A stretch of 64,000 nt of DNA from Rutidosis leptorrhynchoides. Lineage: Eukaryota > Streptophyta > Magnoliopsida > Asterales > Asteraceae. Shown here piece after piece: positions 1 through 11,639 of the stretch; the stretch's first letter is position 1; every line of letters starts with the position of its first letter. The DNA is taken from the NCBI RefSeq assembly GCF_046630445.1, contig NC_092336.1, forward strand, positions 296,490,001 through 296,554,000, read 5' to 3'. The notes beneath the pieces are model-generated. The model was not told where the DNA came from, made no database searches, and saw only the letters and a list, made by a program, of their open reading frames with translations. The translations under genes and the position numbers were made by a program.

Positions 1-915
1 TGATTCACGAACCATTATATGAACGAATATGATTATATATGTAAATATGTGTATATATTATAACTTGAAAACATTAACAAAGTATTAGACGTATAATACT
101 TTACATAAACGTATTTTTTTCTTAATATATTCAAATAGTTATCGATGGAATTAAAAGATATATCAAATGATTGATTCATCAGATACATTGAATTATGATC
201 ACGAGTCCCTATTGAGAGGTCCACTTTGATTTAGAAAACCTTTCCTTTTTAACGATATTCGGAATAAATGGTAAAGTGATCTTCGAGTAAGGATAAAGTG
301 TCAAGTAGTGAGAGCAAGACAGATTGGTGGAAATTTCTGTTAAATTCCAATACATGCCTTACAATAATTGCCTCGTGACTGTTGATAAGATAAATTAATT
401 AACCTTCATATTAGGTATTGTGAAAGTGAAATTAGGGAATATAGGTAAATTAGAAAATAGATATTGACAAATTAATTAGATTGACATTTTACATTAAGAT
501 GATTCCTTACGTTTGATTTTCCTTTAGACTTAATCCTACGAGTCATGATTAAAATGGAAATTTAAAACCTTGAAACCTGATATGATTCATGTATAACATT
601 ACTTTCTTAAACGAAAATGTCTTTTCGATATAATAGACTTTTATTATTAAAAACGTCTTATGACATAACAACTTCTATTATTATAACCTTTGTAATAAAA
701 TGTTTTTTTTTGTATATAAAATAATTTTGATTATTAAAATGTTTTATGAACGTTTGTATATAAATGAACTATATCCATTTTTAAACTTTAAAATACAAAT
801 GTTAAGAAATAGTAATTCTTAATATTTAAACGATTTCTAAATATATAAGTTTGGAATGACATTAGTTTTGAAAAACTATATTATGTAAATAGTTCAAATT
901 TATATTTCAAAATAA

Positions 916-918
<3 letters not shown>
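1..918 (+). repeat. Diverged LTR fragment, plus orientation, cut by window edge
   Basis: The stretch starting at base 1 (gattcacgaaccattatat, then taacttgaaaacatt) parallels the part of LTR B near 11775-12400, in the same order: the gattcacgaacc block, the gtataatactttac block, the aggtccact block and the ATTCGGAATAAATGG block. It is clearly more diverged than LTRs A-E are from one another. It breaks off at the (TA)n tract. No coding capacity is seen. Confidence 0.7.

Positions 919-974
<56 letters not shown>
919..974. repeat. (TA)n microsatellite
   Basis: An uninterrupted TA dinucleotide run followed by a T-rich stretch. It lies at the junction between two LTR fragments of opposite orientation. 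Confidence 0.95.
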
Positions 975-982
<8 letters not shown>

Positions 983-983
983 T

Positions 984-1996
984 TGTCATGACCCGACCTA
1001 ATCCATCTGGACGAAGTCTTCAACAGTTGGTCCCATTGTGAGGTTCTGACCTCTATATGCCATGAACGACTCCATGTAATATGAGCAAATGTACAGCGGA
1101 AGATTTCTTTCATACCTGAGAATAAACATGCTTTAAAGTGTCAACCAAAAGGTTGGTGAGTTTATAAGTTTATCATAAAACAATAAAATTCATCATTTTG
1201 ATAGACCACAAGATTTAAATCTTGCATGGTACAAATGGGCCCGAATCCTATACCCACCTGTAATGTACATGCGATATCTTTTAAATACAGTACACCTTTC
1301 TCGTGTACGAAATCCTTTTTCATAAAAACTTAGTAACCGTACACATATCTCGTGCACAAAAACTAATACACATAACCTGTGTATAAAAATCATTCTCTCG
1401 ATACATAACATTCATATCAATTGGTGGCAATTATCATGTCCACATAATTCAACGGTGGCAATTATCATGTCCACATAATTCAACAGTGGCAATTATCATG
1501 TCCACATAATTCAATGGTGGCAATTATCATGTCTACATAAATCAACGGTGGCAATTATCATGTCCACATAATTCAATAATAATCAGCAGAACTTCTGTCT
1601 GCATAATAATTCATTTGAGGAATGTTTTGCTTCTGTCTATCTTGTCAAACATTTATAAAAGCATTTCATGTATTCGCAGTTGAAAATATATTTCAAAAGC
1701 ATTTAATAAAGCAGTTATAAAAATAGCGCATGTATTCTCAGTCCCAAAAATATAAAGAGTAAAACGGAGCAAATGAACTCACGATACGATATTTTGTAGT
1801 AAAAATATGCATACGACGGAACTGGACACTGCAAGGTTGGCCTCGGATTCACGAACCTATATCAAGTATATATATTATATAATTAACATGTAATAATAAT
1901 CAAACTAGTTTATATATATTATTTATTTAATTTAGTAATATATTTGTTATAATAATTTTGTTAGTATGAAAGTAATAATGATAATAATAATAATAA
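984..1996 (-). repeat. Diverged LTR fragment, minus orientation, left part
   Basis: It begins tgtcatgacccgacc and carries, in order, the blocks seen at the left end of LTRs A, D and E: gaggttctgacctctatatg, gactccatgtaat, agcggaagatttctttc, cctgagaataaacatgcttt and caaccaaaaggttggtgag. The block ggcctcggattcacgaacct at 1840-1859 is also shared. It is a third, more distant subfamily of the same LTR group. It carries a 31-bp minisatellite and ends in a TAA-rich tract where the MULE-like element is inserted. It probably continues at 3305-3655. Confidence 0.65.
1423..1577. repeat. 31-bp tandem repeat, five copies
   Basis: Five head-to-tail units of 31 bp, each starting GGTGGCAATTATCATGTC or a one-base variant, begin at 1423, 1454, 1485, 1516 and 1547. 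The units have no spacers, so this is a minisatellite, not a CRISPR array. The corresponding part of LTRs A-E does not have it. Confidence 0.9.
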
Positions 1997-3304
1997 GACA
2001 AAATTTCATTCCTCGTCCCTGAACTTTACATCAAATTTGACTCCATGTCCTTTTTCTTTTTTTTGTGCATTCCTCGTCCCTAATGTATCAAAAATCTACA
2101 TCCCTCGTCCTCCCGTCTACTTCCTGTCAATTTCAGCCGTTAAGTCAAGCATGTGCAAAACATGTGAGGGTACTTTGGTCTTTTTATTTTATTTTTTTTC
2201 TTTATTATTTAACTTATCTTTTTACTCAATCCCATCATCTCATGTTCATCTTCATTATTTCTTTTCTTTTTAATCTTTCTGTAAAAACATGAACCCCAAC
2301 ACTAAATCAAATCAAATTCAAATTCAAATTCAAATTCAAATCATGATTCATAACCAAATTTGTTGGGGGAAACTCAGTAAAATTGAACTATGAATATCGT
2401 ATAAAATTGAAGGAATAAGAGATTGGGTCTGAACTTTGGAGCAAATTTTCTCAATATTATTAGCTGGAAAATAACTCAATACAAAAGGAAAGGAAATAAA
2501 ATCCAAATCAATAAAACAATAAACACTTCAGAAAAATTACCCGAACATAAATTAATTCATCGCATGACCATCTTATTTTTTATATGATTGAATTGAGGAT
2601 TGAAACCTTGTACATGGTTCCTGTAGCAGTGACTACTAATTGTTGTGAACGATTCAAGGCCAAAACACGCAGAAAATAGAAGAATCGATGAAGAACAAAA
2701 GTATATGTTTTTTTAACTTTTGATATTCGAAATCCAAACTCACGATTTAAGGAGTTTTAGATCCTGGTTTCTTCATGAAAGATCCACAAATGAGATCCCT
2801 AACCTTCGTGGGTCACAAACATAACCTGTAACTTCATCTAATTTTCGAATTGAAATTTGGTCCTTTTGAGTACGAACCATAAATCTGAGATCTAGGAATT
2901 TGTAGTTGGGTTTAATGCAAATTGAAGGCTCATATGGTTTAAGTGAACTATCAGGAAGATGAATCTGAGTTCCTTTGCATATATGAGTTTATGAGATCTA
3001 GGAATTTGTGGTGATTTAATGATATGAGATGTTTGGTAGATGTGATGATAAGATAAGATATAGAAGTCTATGAAGAGAGTGATGGAAGAAAATGTTAAAA
3101 GGAATAAAATATTCTTACATGACTAAAATACCCTCAAATGTTTTGCACATGCTTGACTTAACGGCTGAAATTGACAGGAAGCAGACGGGAGGACGAGGGA
3201 TGTAGATTTTTGATACATTAAGGACGAGGAATGCACAAAAAAAAGAAAAAGGACATGGAGTCAAATTTGATGTAAAGTTCAGGGACGAGAAATGAAATTT
3301 TGTC
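1997..3304. mobile_element. Non-autonomous DNA transposon with 184-bp TIRs (MULE-like)
   Basis: The first 184 bases (1997-2180, starting GACAAAATTTCATTCCTCG) are the reverse complement of the last 184 (3121-3304) with about half a dozen mismatches. The flanks are TAA repeats on both sides, and the register used here gives a direct repeat TAATAATAA. In a microsatellite a 9-bp TSD cannot be told from a 3-bp one. Long TIRs starting with G, a GAMAAAAT-like terminus and a possible 9-bp TSD favour Mutator-like. The interior (2181-3120) has no convincing ORF. It contains an (AAATTC)n tract near 2310-2340 and no recognised captured gene. Confidence 0.7.
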
Positions 3305-3655
<351 letters not shown>

Positions 3656-5577
3656 TGAAAGGACCCGTTCATATACATTATAAACGATTCACAATAGTTG
3701 ATTACATTGCGAGGTATTTGACCTATATATGATACATTTTACAAAAATTGCATTCGTTTTTAAAAGACAAACTTTCTTTACATCGAAAATTGACAGGCAT
3801 GCATACCATTTCATAATATCCACTATCTAACTATAAATTGATTTAATAATAATCTTTGATGAACTCAATGACTCGAATGCAACGTTCTTCAAAATATGCT
3901 ATGAAAGACTCCAAGTAATATCTTTAAAATGAGCAAATGCACAGCGGAAGATTTCTTTAACACCTGAGAATAAACATGCTTTAAAGTGTCAACCAAAAGG
4001 TTGGTGAGTTCATTAGTTTATCATAATCATTTATTTCCATTATTTTAATAGACCACAAGAATTTCATTTCCAGTTCTCATAAATATACGTCCCATGCATA
4101 GAGACAAAAATAATCATTCATATGGTGAACACCTAGTAACCGACATTAACTAGATACATATAAGAATATCCCCTATCATTCCGGGATCCTCCTTCGGACA
4201 TGATATAAATTTCGAAGTACTAAAGCATCCGGTACTTTGGATGGGGTTTGTTAGGCCCAATAGATATATCTTTAGGATTCGCGTCAATTAGGGTGTCTGT
4301 TCCCTAATTCTTAGATTACCAGACTTTAATAAAAAGGGGCATATTCAATTTCGATAATTCAACCATAGAATGTAGTTTCAATTACTTGTGTCTATTTCGT
4401 CAAACATTTATAAAAGCGCATGTATTCTTAGTCCCAAAAATATAAAGGGTAAAAAGGCAAATGAAACTCACCATACTGTATTTCGTAGTAAAAATACATA
4501 TAACGTCATTGAACAAGTGCAAGGTTGGCCTCGGATTCACGAACCTAAATTAATTATATATATTTATGTGTTGGTCAATATTTGTCTAACAAATTAGGTC
4601 AAGTCATAGTGTACCACAATCCTAATGCTCGAGACTAATATGCAAAAGTCAACAAAAGTAAATTTGACTCAAAATAATTTCCAAAAATCTATACATGATT
4701 AATATATAGTTTAAATATCGTCATTTTATATTTTTAAATATTTTTAAAAGATTTATTAGATTAAATAATATAATTTATTTATTAATAAATAAAATTTGAT
4801 ATTAAATTTATATAATAAAATATACTTTTATATATATTAAGTAATAAAATTTATAGGGTTCATTTAATATCATAAAGATAATATGATAGGTATTATTAAA
4901 GTAAGTTATTACACGTAGTAAAATATGTTTGTATCACATATTTATTTGATAAAATAATATCTATAATGATAGTAAGTAAAAGTTGTATTATTTTGTAATA
5001 ATAATAATTATTATAAAAATATCAATATTTATAATTACTAAAATGATATTATGATAAAACGATAATTCTAATTATGATAACTTTAATATTTACGATAATT
5101 TTTAATATTATCTTTAAAATAATAATTCTATTTAAAATAATAATAATAATAATGATATTTTATAGTAACAATGACATTTCAATTAAAATGATATTTTTTG
5201 TTAAAATGATAGTTTTAATACTAACGATACTTTTAATAATAATAGTAATGATAAAAATAATAAGAACGATAATTTTATCTAAATCAATATCTTATAATAT
5301 TTTAATTTCATCATTATACTCTTACTCATTATTTCCTAATCGTTTCGTTTAATAGCTTTTAATCGTCTTTTATATCGTGTTCATAATAATGATAATAATA
5401 GTAATCAAAATAATTAGGTGTTACAAATTTTTGTTTTAATTACACTAATATTAATAATGATAGTTACTATAACATTATTAACGATAATACTAATAATTAT
5501 CTTAATGATAATATAGTAATAATAATAATAACAATAACAATAACCATTTTTAAATAATGATATATATATTAATAATG

Positions 5578-5619
<42 letters not shown>

Positions 5620-5646
5620 AGAATAATAATAATAATAATAATAGTA

Positions 5647-5693
<47 letters not shown>

Positions 5694-7359
5694 TGGATAA
5701 TAATAATACTAATTATAACTTTAACGATAATAACGAAAGTAATAATAAAAAAATAACAATTTTTAATGATAAATCCCTTTTATTGATAAAGATAATAATA
5801 ATCATAATAATAAGATAAAACTAGAACGACGATAAAAACGACGATAATAATAATAATAATCATTTTTAATAAAAATATCAAAAATTCAATTGATTATAAC
5901 TTCTAATCCGTTCATCGAAACAATTCGATATCTAAAGGAAAAGTTCTTAATTTTTCGCTAGCTTTCCAAGGACATGCATATCTTATACCTTATCTGAACC
6001 ACAAGTGTAACTAATTCAAGACCTAACGTGTCTAAGGGCAATATCAAAAGTACAAGCATGCATAATCCTAAATACTCGAGCACTAGTCAGGGATACACTA
6101 TTAGTATGTAAAAGTTAAATTATGAGTACTCACGTATCAATATTGAGATTCAATATTGCAGGAAAGGTACGTAGATGCAACGGAAATGATAAACACTATA
6201 TTGACCTCACGAGCATACCCATGAACCATACTCAATCACCTCCATAGCTATAACCCATATTTTCCTTAATCCTATCCTACTCGAAAAACAATTTCGAAAC
6301 CACTCGGACAGCACTCCGTCTTAATATTTTATGTATACTAATAATATCTTGAAATGATACGGAGTAAATATATATATGTAAATCGATTGAGAGAGTTTAG
6401 AGAAAAATATTTTCAAGTTTCTATGAAATAATGAAACCTATTGAATTCTATTTATAATAGATTTTTAAATTATTAAAGTTAATTATTAAAGTATGAATTA
6501 TTAAAGTGAATTATTAAAGTATGAATTATTAAAGTGAATTATTAAAGTATGAATTATTAAAGTGAATTATTAAAGTATGAATTATTAAAGTGAATTATTA
6601 AAGTTAAAGTAAAGTAAAAATAAAGTAAAGGTAAAGTTTAAGTATAGTAAAAGTATAAAATTATGTACGTATAATACGCGTATAAATATATATAATATTA
6701 ATTTAAATTGTTATATATATTTAATAAAATAAAATATAAATATCGTTATCTTTATCATACTAGTTAAGTAATGAGTTGTCAAAAGTGGTTCTAGATATTT
6801 ATAAAAGTTATATACGTTTTAATAATAAAGTTCTTTTTAAACTGAAAACGTTTTTGTACGTTTGAAACTAAATAGATCAATCGAGTCTTTATGAGATTCA
6901 ATCTTCCACTATCCTTTGTCTAGTTCTCAATGATTGACAATTTATTCTTATTTATAAATCACTTTACCATTTTCCGAATATTGTTAAAATGGAAAGATTT
7001 CTCAAATCAACGTGGGCCTTTCAACAGAGACTTGTAATCATAATTCAATATATCTGATAATTCAATCATTTGATCTTATCTTCTAATTCCATTGATAAAC
7101 ATTTTGAAACAGATACAATCATATAAAGTATTTAATCTAATATTTTGTTTACGTTTCAAGTTATAATATATATACACATATACATATATAATCATATTCA
7201 TTTAATGGTTCGTGAATCGTTGGAACTTGGTCGAGGTTGAATGAATGTATGAACATAGTTTAAAATTCTTGAAATTTAACTTAACAAATATTGCTTATCG
7301 TGTCGGAAACATATAAAGATTAAAGTTTAAATTTAGTTGGAAATTTTTGGGTTGTCACA
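3656..7359 (-). repeat. LTR A (3' LTR of the outer element)
   Basis: Boundaries are TGAAAGGACCC on the left and GGGTTGTCACA on the right, that is TG...CA on the minus strand. Inside are a TAA-rich tract (about 5520-5695), a hairpin CAATATTGA-gat-TCAATATTG at 6138-6158 that recurs in the other LTRs, and a 28-bp AATTATTAAAGT-type tandem repeat at about 6470-6610. Its ORFs are conserved only because the LTRs are similar. Confidence 0.9.
6470..6610. repeat. 28-bp AATTATTAAAGT minisatellite in LTR A
   Basis: AATTATTAAAGT alternates with GA and ATG spacers, giving about five units of 28 bp. Equivalent arrays lie at about 12605-12745 (LTR B), 21540-21680 (LTR C) and 36930-37060 (LTR E). In LTR D the array and the roughly 600 bp beyond it are missing. 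Confidence 0.85.
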
Positions 7360-7395
7360 GTACCTACCCGTTAAAGAAATTTCGTCCTGAAATTT
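7360..7395 (-). promoter_or_regulatory. Polypurine tract and adjoining hairpin, outer element, 3' side
   Basis: On the minus strand an inverted repeat AAATTTC(A/G)GGACGAAATTT (7377-7395, one base changed here) is followed by CTTTAACGGGTAGGTAC, which abuts the LTR. In LTR elements the purine-rich run before the 3' LTR primes plus-strand DNA. The same arrangement is seen at 20537-20572, 28977-29012, 44548-44584 and 57631-57666. Confidence 0.75.
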
Positions 7396-7918
7396 GAGTG
7401 GAAAAGTCGTGAATGATAATAAGTATGTTTTCATGATGCATAGGGGCTGAAAATTAGAGTTTTATCATCAGCGAATAATTTGGATAAACAATCCATTTAT
7501 ATGAAGAGTACGAATGAAGCTAACATAGAAGAGTGAAATGAGTAAGTGTAGATTCATCTTATCATTTGACGTAGATATGATTGATTCCCAGATTTCAAGG
7601 GATTTGAAGAAAATCTTCTTAATAAGATTTGACTCTCCGGTAATCAAGGGAATTAGGATCCGCTTTAAATGCGATCGTCCATTTTAATTGTTCTGTCGGA
7701 GATTTTCTTATAAATTCACCTCCTTCGTTTCCTTACAACTCACACCTTCTGTTGATGCATTTTATGCAAGTCCCTAGACATCTACCCACGTCCATTGCAG
7801 GTACAACAATTTACAGGCCACCATGATTGCTCGTTATTATCCTATCCGTATTTATATGTGGTTAAAGGAACTGCAGGAATGAGATTTAGATGTTTGACTA
7901 TGTTAGACTTAGTCAGAC

Positions 7919-8100
7919 GTACGAGTGAAGCCTCACTAGTACGGCTGACAGGTTCATACACACGGTTGATGCTGAGCTAAGTCACAATTACAACCTAAAT
8001 GAGAAGACACGAGCGAGTGATCATCCGTACGGCTGATGAAGCCAACTCGTACGTGTGATGAATGAATCATATGGGTGAGTCAACAGCAGGGGTATATAAA
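7919..8100 (+). promoter_or_regulatory. Promoter-like block antisense to LARD: four GTAC motifs and a TATA box
   Basis: GTAC cores occur at 7919, 7939, 8027 and 8049, each in a (C/A)GTACG context. A canonical TATATAAA follows at 8093-8100, and the downstream pyrimidine-rich sequence resembles a plant leader. The block is conserved at 29536-29717 and, in reverse, at 19832-19993. GTAC is the core bound by plant SBP/SPL factors and the copper-response element. Its use here is inference. Confidence 0.45.
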
Positions 8101-9000
8101 GTCTTATGTTCTTCATTTTAGGTTAAGCCTCTCATCTGTTACACACACTCAGATCTAGTGAGCTCCTCCGATTCTCTCTCAGTCCAAATCACCCAGGTGG
8201 TAAATAATAGCTCTAGGTGTTGATCTAATCACACTTGATTTAGTTGTGGTTTGACTAAATTAATCAAAAAAAAAATTAACCTATTCACTAGAGGGTTTGA
8301 TTCACTTATTCCGCCATTGTATGAGTTAAATCTGTTGATTTCTAAGTTCCTAGTCATGTTTCATCACCTTCTATTCTTTCCCCCTCAACTCATATTTTAA
8401 AGTATTCATCAATATGCTCCATCCAGTTCTGATTCTCGATATACTTCTAACTTTCATATCGGTCATTCTTCTTTTTCATCTAACGCCGGAAGAATCTATT
8501 TAATTCTACTATACTCTTGGGTTTATAGTGTTTCTAGTTCTCCCGTGTCTTTATATTGCTATATGCATCGATATATATGGTTTATAATTTCTGGTTTGTC
8601 GTTGGGCTTTATATGTTCCCTTATATTTCAAAGTCTCTGCTTCTGTCTTCTATAATCATTATCATTCACAGTTAATGCTCTCTTTTATTTGCTGCAATTT
8701 ATACCCCAATTTCTATTTTGGAGTTTTATCCTTTTGTTTCTTCTTCTTGCGATTAAGCACCGCTTGTAATGGTCCAGAACTCACAGATATGAATTTTGGA
8801 ATGAACATTGTTAATGTTCTAGGAAGGAAATTGTGATGGCACGATCTTGACTTGTCAAATTACTAGAATACCTTGGAAAGGCCGAATCATCAAGAAATAT
8901 TTTCTTGATATTTTAGAGGTTAAATAGAATACAAGAGTCGTATAACATGGCACATGATGATGTTATCATCTGTGAATCACCACGTTTCATTTAGAAACTC

Positions 9001-9063
9001 AGCATGACTTACTGTAATATAATCACATTGATCAAGTGTCATTATATTATACTAATTCATGCT
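9001..9063 (-). other. Conserved stem-loop with palindromic loop (LARD internal 1)
   Basis: Arms of 23 nt at 9001-9023 and 9041-9063 pair at all but about three positions around a 17-nt loop that contains TTGATCAA (9028-9035). The same structure is found at 18868-18930, 30621-30683 and 43092-43154. It is likely an RNA signal of the element; see findings. Confidence 0.7.
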
Positions 9064-9267
9064 TCAGTTCCCAACACTACTTCAAAATATTCCTATTTTA
9101 AACTTGAATGTTTCAGAATTTAGAAACTAAAATAGTTTCTTTTATGATGTAATACAGATAGCGCGAAGAGGTAAATGATTTCAAATAAGAAAAATTAAGA
9201 AAATATCTTCAGAAATATGGAGGATATTTATAATGAAAGATATAATGATATTTTAGAATTTCTAATA

Positions 9268-9483
9268 TCAGAGGATGATGAAGAATATTGTTCGCAGGGG
9301 TTTAGAGTCAGGAGCAAGGTATTCATTAATGACTTCAGCAGGTACTGAATCATTTGGATCCTTTGAAGTCAGGTTCAGTCTTTGTAATTTTTCCACAGCC
9401 TCCTTCCTACTTTGCTCAATCCGTTTTCCAATTCCAAAACTTCTCTTTTTCTGCGCTTTTCCAGCACACTTCATCATTATCAT
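9268..9483 (-). CDS. Conserved 71-residue ORF of unknown function in LARD internal 1
   Basis: The ORF is in element sense and starts MIMMKCAGKAQKKRSFG. It is rich in Lys, Arg and Glu in its first half (KRIEQSRKEAVEKLQRLN), predicted helical, and ends in a hydrophobic TIFFIIL. A near-identical ORF lies at 30888-31103, and a decayed one at 18486-18662 shares RIEQS, KEAV, QRLNL, NDSV, AEVINEYL and the TIFFIIL end. I do not recognise the family. It may be a fragment of a captured host gene or of an ancestral retroelement protein. Its length does not match gag, protease or any other expected LTR-element product. It is not certain that it is translated. Confidence 0.35.
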   Translation of the reverse strand: MIMMKCAGKAQKKRSFGIGKRIEQSRKEAVEKLQRLNLTSKDPNDSVPAEVINEYLAPDSKPLRTIFFIIL

Positions 9484-10376
9484 CCAGCTTTTACCGTTTA
9501 AAGTCGTTTATAGTTTTTGCTACTTCATCAGCATTTTTTTTTCGGAGAACCAATTCGTAGTTCGGAGTGTTTTTCAGAAACTTCACATTCAAATTAAGTC
9601 CAGAAGATAGACGTTATATATACACATATAACTGTTGGCATAGACATGCTGCGAGATTTCAAAATACTGATTGCTAATTCTCAATGATTCGTATGGCAAT
9701 TCTCATTACAAGATGCGAATGAGTAAATGATGGGGTTTCAATGAATAATTATAATGACTTTTTGGAGAGTCTAAAGTCAAAGGGTAATGAAGTTGTTGGT
9801 ACATCTGCTAATAATGTGGTGGAATGTAAAAGGTTTCCTGGTAACGATGTTGTATATATCAAGGTTATAATAAGGTTAGTCTGACTGAAAAGTCAACGTT
9901 GACTTGCTGGAGCTGTGACAAAACTGGCTACTTTGAATAGGAGTCGCAAAGTTATTTTTACTAATAAATGCCAAAGAATCTGACGCGGATACGTTGTTTA
10001 AACTTTTACTTTGGTTTCAAGAGTTTTTCGGGTACATAACTATGGGTAACATGTGGTTGGATCATCATCCCGATTGCTCATCATTCGAAGTGTCTTCAGA
10101 AATTTTCGAAGGGTTTGAACACAGATTGTAATCGTTAACATACATTTGATGTTCTAACACAGTTTTGAAGTCAAAATATAGCTTGTGAAAGATGCAAGGA
10201 TCTAAGAGTGATGATTTTGGTCATATCTCAAGTTGAATTTTGAGATTTCAAAATCAGAATATGTAATTAAATTTTGAATGAGTATGGTTGTTTTGATTTA
10301 TATAAAAGAATATATATTGTTATGAAAGTAGGGAGTATAATGGATGATTTGCTGAATCAGATTCGAAGAATGTAAC

Positions 10377-10445
10377 ATATTAATTGTGAATTTATATATC
10401 TCTCGGGTATTACCTACCCGTTAAAAAAAATTTCACAATTAATAT
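10377..10445 (-). other. 14-bp inverted repeat enclosing a PPT-like sequence (LARD internal 1)
   Basis: The arms ATATTAATTGTGAA (10377-10390) and TTCACAATTAATAT (10432-10445) are perfectly complementary. Between them, on the minus strand, lies TTAACGGGTAGGTAATACCC, almost the same as the true polypurine tract at 7360. The copy at 17505-17574 is also perfect; the copy at 31997-32064 has one arm mutated. Confidence 0.7.
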
Positions 10446-10937
10446 TTTGTACAAAAGAATTTTATTACAGTCTTTATGAAAATATATATATATATATTTT
10501 CTTCAGATGTAACATAGATTTAATGAGTTAATGTTAAATTAAACTCATTTGATTTACGGTTGAAACTAGAATTGAATAATCCCTAAAGGCTTTAAAAAGT
10601 AAATAACTTTTACGCAGTATTTCTTTAATGACATTGAAATTATGAATCAATACTTCGTTATTTGTTGATGTATGATGTTCGGTTCGTGGAATTCTTGTGA
10701 ATTTCGCAAAGTACGAATGATGTTATCTGAAAAGTTTCGGGTACATCGATGATGAAAGTGTAAAATCAAATATTTACTTGATTTATTATGAATTGAAATT
10801 TGTTGAATTGCGATAGAGATTATAGTTAACGCTGGTTAAGTTACGGCCGAAGGACGTACATTATTGCATATTTGTAATATGAATTAACCGAGTAGTTAAG
10901 ATTCACACACAATAGCTTAGCACGGAAAGATTTATTT

Positions 10938-11047
<110 letters not shown>

Positions 11048-11427
11048 CATATAATTTCTTCAGAGGGAATGAGTTAATTCTTCATAACTCGTTGATATAA
11101 TATACACGTTATTGATTCGTAATGATGTCCACAGTGATTCTTGAACTGACGGAGTTTGTGATGTTATCTGTGTTGTTGATTCGAATGTTGACTGTACTAA
11201 CGATGCTGGTAACGCTGACAGTACTGTTGATGCTGTTGGTAAAGCAAGTTTAGCTTGTTAATCACACACCATTTTTGTCATGGTTTCTACTCTTCCTTCT
11301 ATCATTTTGGTTCGCTTAACTGATTTATGGTTATGGCTAGATTAGATAATCTCTAAGACTTTAGAGATTACATAATCACCGCGGAATGTTTCTCCAATGA
11401 AGTTATGAATTAATACTTCGTCAGTTA

Positions 11428-11639
11428 TTGTTGTTGGTACTCCTTGGTATCTATGGTGCGTATGACGTTGATGCTCGTGGGACAGATTTTGAAGTTGAGG
11501 TTTACGACGCGGTTGTGGTTGGAGGTGGTAATGGTACTGTTGGCGTTGATGATGGTGGTAATGGTTATGCTGCTGATGCTGCTGCTGGTGTTTGTAATCT
11601 CTGCACCATATTCTCCAAAGCCACTACCCGAGCGCGAAG
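11428..11639 (-). pseudogene. 3' half of the LARD gag-like ORF, split by the nested element
   Basis: Read on the minus strand this encodes the leucine-zipper-like segment (ARVVALENMVQRLQTP) and Ala/Pro/Ser/Thr-rich tail of the ORF whose 5' half is at 24405-24769. The 12.8-kb insertion at 11640-24404 separates the two. As in the other copies, a TAA follows the AAASAA segment, so the family already had that stop. Decayed proline/threonine/serine-rich sequence continues leftward to about 11100. Confidence 0.6.
11635..11639. repeat. Target-site duplication CGAAG of nested element
   Basis: The second copy is at 24405-24409, right after LTR C. Removing the element joins gagcgcgaag to ctccttgacttc, matching the uninterrupted sequence gcgaagctcgttgacttc at 33241-33258. 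Confidence 0.95.

Noticed and set aside
1423-1577. CRISPR-like array
   Set aside because: Direct 31-bp repeats without spacers, in plant LTR sequence: a minisatellite.
4388-4597. 69-codon ORF recurring in all five LARD LTRs (also near 14575, 23464, 25991 and 34832)
   Set aside because: It recurs because the LTRs are near-identical, lies antisense to the element, depends on differing non-ATG starts, and shows no protein family signal.
5074-5352. 79-92-codon Ile-rich ORF recurring in LTRs
   Set aside because: Biased AT-rich translation antisense to the LTR; conservation follows the DNA.
7795-7980. 61-codon ORF conserved in the three LARD internal copies
   Set aside because: It overlaps the promoter-like block and is antisense; changes between copies are often non-synonymous. 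I treat the conservation as that of the DNA element.
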